Assembly: GCA_900543155.1 (NCBI GenBank)
Contig: UQQN01000028.1
Coordinates: 1-26,360, forward strand
DNA length: 26,360 bases
DNA from: an uncultured Prevotella sp.
GTDB taxonomy: Bacteria > Bacteroidota > Bacteroidia > Bacteroidales > Bacteroidaceae
Reading direction: 5' to 3'
The notes beneath the pieces were generated by a model. The model saw only the letters and a program-made list of their open reading frames with translations, ran no database searches and had not been told where the DNA came from. Below are positions 23,252 to 26,360 of the stretch, piece after piece. Every line of letters starts with the position of its first letter. Position 1 is the stretch's first letter. Both the position numbers and the translations under genes were made by a program.

Positions 23252-23542
23252 TTATGAAAAAACAATGTCGCGGATGACATCTGCACCCACCTTACCATTG
23301 AGTTTTTTTACTAATTCAGTGCGTCGATACAAAAGTTCGTTTCGTAGTGCAGCAGAGCGCAGACTCACGTGCAATACTTGGTTAAAGATGCGCAAGTCCT
23401 TGGTCATACGTTCGGCAGCTACGCCAGCTACTTCTCCCCACGACTCTATGATTCGGTGTTCGTAGAGTGGTGTTTCGAGTTGTGATTGGCGCAAAAAACG
23501 CATAATCACAGAACCTATATCTTCTTCTTTTCGACGTTCCAT
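23252..23542 (-). CDS. DUF721 (DciA-like) small protein
   Basis: A 96-residue DUF721 family protein. Visible features are IIESWGEVAGVAAERMTKDL (about 32-50), the typical W-x-x-(V/A)(A/V)G core, and the strand VLHVSLRSAALRNELLYRR (about 57-74). The family includes DciA, the helicase loader factor of many bacteria; whether the short Bacteroidetes forms load the DnaB helicase is not established here. It is probably the last gene of an operon with the DUF4831 and NAD(P)H-hydrate repair genes (58-bp gap). In related genomes I recall DUF721 following recF on the same strand; here it is convergent. Confidence 0.82.
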   Translation of the reverse strand: MERRKEEDIGSVIMRFLRQSQLETPLYEHRIIESWGEVAGVAAERMTKDLRIFNQVLHVSLRSAALRNELLYRRTELVKKLNGKVGADVIRDIVFS

Positions 23543-23600
23543 TTAAAGTCTTTTTAGTCACGCATACTTGCAATTTGTATCGTTGGGCTTATTGGGAATT

Positions 23601-24674
23601 TTATTTGTCAGGACTTTCAGCTTCGATTTTGCTAATTCCGCCAGTGACGGGAGAAAGTTGTACGTGTGTAGTGCTCTTTTTGTTAAAGAGTTCGCCACCT
23701 AAGTGTTCAACACGTCCAAACTGAGCCATAGGAAAAGACTGAGTAACGTAAGTGTCTTGGTCGTTGAAGATTTTTATTTCTACACGACTTGGCACAGCAT
23801 AACGCAAGTCTTCAACCTCTTTTTTCTTGTCGACATTGGTATTTGCTGCAGGCAGAGTCTTTAAGTCTTTAATGCTCATGTAAACAGCTGTGCCTGCGGG
23901 GTCGTCAGCATCTACAATACCCAAGTATTTTGAAAAATTAAAGAGTATTTGTTTTTCAACACTTTGTGTGGGTGCAATGTCGAATGCCAAAACGTGTGTC
24001 TCGGTAGTTGTACTGCCTTTAAATAGCTGCAACAAACCTTCCTCTTGTGTGTCGAGATTGCTGAGCATTAGTTTGAGTTGCTCACCATCTTTCGGCATAA
24101 AGTCAGCTTGTCCTTTGGTTAGCAAACTACGGTTCTCGCGAATGTCATAAATTTCGTTAGCCGTGAGTTCTGCCATTTTTGACAAACTACCAGCCGAGAG
24201 AATTTCAGCTGTTTTAAAATCTTCGCCGTTAATCACTTTGTCGTTGCCCTTTGTGACAGAGGGCATAGGCAATTCAGCGTCCTTTATACTACTCTTGGCA
24301 TTGATAGAAAGTATGCGACCATCTTGTGCAAGTTCAACAAATGGTGCAGAGGTTTTGCTTTTAAACTTAATAGAATAAGCCTTTTGTTTATCAGCTACGC
24401 CAAACGAATAAAGTTTCACGTCTTTAATTTCCCACTCATCATAGGCAGTAAGTGGCACATCCTTAAGGCGCAAAAATCTGTCAGCATATTCGCAGAACTC
24501 GCCTGGTTCGTGGTGCTTCTTTGTGGCTGTTACCACCACACGAACGCGGGTTTGTGGCAAGAAATAAGTGATGCCTTCATCGGTAATGCCAGGTTGGTAA
24601 GCATTCACCTCAGTTTGTGCCATGGCACCCCATCCCAATAGGGCAGAAGTTGCCAAAAGTATCAATCGTTTCAT
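23601..24674 (-). CDS. DUF4831 family exported protein
   Basis: Exported protein of unknown function (357 residues). The signal peptide MKRLILLATSALLGWGAMAQ lacks a lipobox, so it is periplasmic or outer-membrane associated. Family-like segments include GITYFLPQTRVRVVVTATK (about 34-52), the region FCEYADRFLRLKDVP and a C-terminal stretch FPMAQFGRVEHLGGELF. The family is Bacteroidales-restricted as far as I know. Fifteen bases separate it from the upstream NAD(P)H-hydrate repair gene, so the two are likely co-transcribed. No catalytic motif is recognisable. Confidence 0.8.
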   Translation of the reverse strand: MKRLILLATSALLGWGAMAQTEVNAYQPGITDEGITYFLPQTRVRVVVTATKKHHEPGEFCEYADRFLRLKDVPLTAYDEWEIKDVKLYSFGVADKQKAYSIKFKSKTSAPFVELAQDGRILSINAKSSIKDAELPMPSVTKGNDKVINGEDFKTAEILSAGSLSKMAELTANEIYDIRENRSLLTKGQADFMPKDGEQLKLMLSNLDTQEEGLLQLFKGSTTTETHVLAFDIAPTQSVEKQILFNFSKYLGIVDADDPAGTAVYMSIKDLKTLPAANTNVDKKKEVEDLRYAVPSRVEIKIFNDQDTYVTQSFPMAQFGRVEHLGGELFNKKSTTHVQLSPVTGGISKIEAESPDK

Positions 24675-24689
24675 TAGTGTGTGCTTTGG

Positions 24690-26249
24690 TTAAAGTTCTT
24701 TGAAAAAGTCCGATCTCTCGCCGTAGGTTTCCTCTTTCAACTTTTGGAAGGCTGCGGGGATATAGTTTATTATATCGGTTGCTGTAACGGAGTGTTCACC
24801 TAAATCAGCAGATGCAAAGTCGCCTGCTAAACCATGTAAGTAAACACCTAAGCGACAAGCTTGTTCGGGCGCATATTGTTGTGCCATAAAAGCCAAAATA
24901 ATACCTGTCAATACATCACCGCTTCCTGCTGTAGCCATTCCAGAGTTGCCTGTGGGGTTAAAATAAACCTTTCCTTCGGGCGTACATATAGCGGTATAAT
25001 GCCCTTTAAGGCAGATGTAGAAGTGGTGTTGGCGTGCCATATTCATGGCCTCGAGCAAAGTGCTGTAAGAGTCCGTGTTGCAAATGCCCAAGTGTTGCAT
25101 TTCTTTGGGGTGTGGCGTAAAGATGGTGTTCGCAGGTATTTGTGAAATCCATCCCTTGTGTCCACCCAAAATATTTATGCCATCGGCATCAATAAGCAAT
25201 GGGGTATCAGTGTGACTTGTTTGTTCAATAAAAGCCAATGCCGTGCGTTTGTCGGTACCTATACCAGGACCAATTGCCATCGCTTGGAATCCCTCATTGC
25301 GTACGGTGTTAGAAAATATCTTATCATCCTCATCGAGATGTAACACAACCTCGGGCACTGCAATTTGCAAAATGTCGTTGTTGCGTTCAGGAGTGTGCAC
25401 AGTAACCTTGCCAACGCCAGCCTTTAAACATGCTTTTGCTGCCAATACAGCAGCTCCTGCCATTCCGTGTTTTCCTGCAATAAGTAGTGCATTGCCAAAT
25501 GTGCCCTTGTGTCCGTAGGCAGGGCGCGTTTTTAGCATGGCTTGTATGTCTTGGAACTCGGTAATTTCGTAGGGGCAGTTTGTCTCTTTAATCTTTTGAG
25601 CGTTCAAGCAAATGTCGAGCACATACACCTTACCTGTATACACTTGGTTGTCTGCAAGAATCAGAGCCAATTTGGGGAGTCCCATTGTGAGTGTAAATGT
25701 GGCACGCACAATAGCCGAGGGAGAATTATAAGTATTGTCCTCGCACATCAATCCCGAAGGCATATCCAAACTTATAACGTCAGTCTGTGCGCCATTTATC
25801 AAGCGGATAAGTGCAGCGTATCCACCGCCCAAAGGCTTATTAAGTCCCGTACCAAAAAGTGCGTCAATAATAAGTTGTTCTTTGCTGAGTTCTGGTGCTT
25901 CAAACTGCTGTTGTACTTCGGTAAACTTTACCTCAGGACATTCGTCCTTTAAGCGTTCTGCATTCTTTTGGCAATCCTCGGTCAGCGAATTATTGGTGTT
26001 GAAAAGGTAGGCTTGAATGTCGGTGTAGCCATCTTCGTGTAATAAGCGTGCCAAAGCTAATCCGTCGCCACCATTGTTTCCGGGGCCCGAAAATATGATA
26101 ATGGGGCGTTGTTTGTCTGCATATTTACATTTGATAAACATGAGAGCTCTATCGGCTGCTCTTTCCATGAGTTCAACCGATAATATATTTTCTTCTTGGA
26201 TGGTGTAAGCATCCAGTTCTTTTATTTGATGAGCGTTGGGCAGTTTCAT
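24690..26249 (-). CDS. nnr: Bifunctional NAD(P)H-hydrate epimerase / ADP-dependent dehydratase
   Basis: Metabolite-repair enzyme. The N-terminal YjeF_N half (about 1-225) epimerises damaged hydrated NAD(P)H; the C-terminal ribokinase-like half (about 235-510) dehydrates the S form with ADP. Motifs: FSGPGNNGGDGL (53-64) and IIDALFGTGLNKPL in the epimerase; KGTFGNALLIAGKHGMAGAA-type opening (248-267), AIGPGIGTD (325-333), FTPHPKEM (377-384) and GNSGMATAGSGDVLTG (434-449, with the catalytic Asp445) in the dehydratase. The 519-residue length matches fused bacterial Nnr proteins. Cytoplasmic. It heads the probable operon with the DUF4831 and DUF721 genes. Confidence 0.96.
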   Translation of the reverse strand: MKLPNAHQIKELDAYTIQEENILSVELMERAADRALMFIKCKYADKQRPIIIFSGPGNNGGDGLALARLLHEDGYTDIQAYLFNTNNSLTEDCQKNAERLKDECPEVKFTEVQQQFEAPELSKEQLIIDALFGTGLNKPLGGGYAALIRLINGAQTDVISLDMPSGLMCEDNTYNSPSAIVRATFTLTMGLPKLALILADNQVYTGKVYVLDICLNAQKIKETNCPYEITEFQDIQAMLKTRPAYGHKGTFGNALLIAGKHGMAGAAVLAAKACLKAGVGKVTVHTPERNNDILQIAVPEVVLHLDEDDKIFSNTVRNEGFQAMAIGPGIGTDKRTALAFIEQTSHTDTPLLIDADGINILGGHKGWISQIPANTIFTPHPKEMQHLGICNTDSYSTLLEAMNMARQHHFYICLKGHYTAICTPEGKVYFNPTGNSGMATAGSGDVLTGIILAFMAQQYAPEQACRLGVYLHGLAGDFASADLGEHSVTATDIINYIPAAFQKLKEETYGERSDFFKEL

Positions 26250-26360
26250 TAATCCTTTAATATAATTTGCTAATCGTGGACGTTTTATAAGAGTTTGCGC
26301 GAGGCGTGTCTTTTTGCAGATAGGAAAATTTTATCATGTTCGTTTTTTTTTGAGAAAGTC
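26250..26360 (-). other. Upstream edge: short ORF or 3' end of a gene beyond the window
   Basis: On the - strand one frame is open from the window edge to TAA at 26260-26258, ending SYKTSTISKLY, with an internal ATG (26 codons). A second frame is also open to near 26290. Either may be the tail of a neighbouring - strand gene, or AT-rich noncoding DNA; a run of nine A on that strand makes frame assignment unsafe. No clear promoter for the Nnr gene was found here. Confidence 0.2.

Noticed and set aside
23208..23465. ORF on the + strand beginning MDDSNKN
   Set aside because: Its start is within a terminator stem-loop and its body is antisense to the DUF721 gene.
1..26360. CRISPR arrays, insertion sequences, phage genes, toxin-antitoxin or defence systems
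   Set aside because: I looked for regular repeat-spacer arrays, transposase or integrase motifs and defence domains and found none; the novelty here is in regulation and locus composition rather than a new protein system.

Overview
The window looks like a chromosomal segment from a Bacteroidales bacterium, most likely a member of the Prevotellaceae. The evidence is a SusC/SusD-type polysaccharide utilisation locus (PUL), several near-perfect Bacteroidetes promoters (TTTG, about 20 bp, TAnnTTTG), acidic residues just after lipoprotein cysteines, a type IX secretion-like C-terminus on one enzyme, and the neighbourhood DUF4831 / DUF721 / recF / TPR protein / ribH. Genus-level placement is inference.

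Region 1 (78-14663, + strand) is a glycan-use locus. A SusB-like GH97 alpha-glucosidase is followed by SusC, SusD, a SusE-like lipoprotein, a short SusF-like (DUF5115-type) lipoprotein and a GH13 alpha-amylase: a starch or alpha-glucan system. The next two genes target a different glycan: a GH53 endo-beta-1,4-galactanase lipoprotein and a GH2 beta-galactosidase. A good promoter lies just before GH53, so the galactan pair can be its own unit attached to the starch operon. Stem-loops sit in nearly every gap (after GH97, SusD, SusE and SusF), which suggests stepwise attenuation. Presumed flow: surface lipoproteins and secreted amylase bind and cut starch, SusCD imports oligosaccharides, and periplasmic GH97 and GH2 finish starch- and galactan-derived fragments. 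No SusR-type regulator and no second (SusA-like) GH13 lie in the window.

Region 2 (14675-19920, - strand) starts at a strong bidirectional terminator. It holds an MFS transporter that starts with TTG, a membrane-anchored alpha/beta hydrolase, and a TonB-dependent receptor of the carboxypeptidase-regulatory-domain type. Two intergenic regions are notable. Upstream of MFS are a palindrome, three helically phased heptamers and a possible 43-codon membrane ORF. Between the receptor and the hydrolase, a consensus promoter is followed about 90 nt later by a strong intrinsic terminator, which predicts a small RNA or an attenuated leader.

Region 3 (20093-26360) is housekeeping: tRNA-Tyr(GTA) with its own promoter and terminator, ribH, a single-pass TPR protein, recF (divergent from the TPR gene, with a consensus promoter), then on the - strand a probable operon of NAD(P)H-hydrate repair enzyme, DUF4831 protein and DUF721 protein, convergent with recF. 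No CRISPR array, insertion sequence, phage gene or rRNA was seen.
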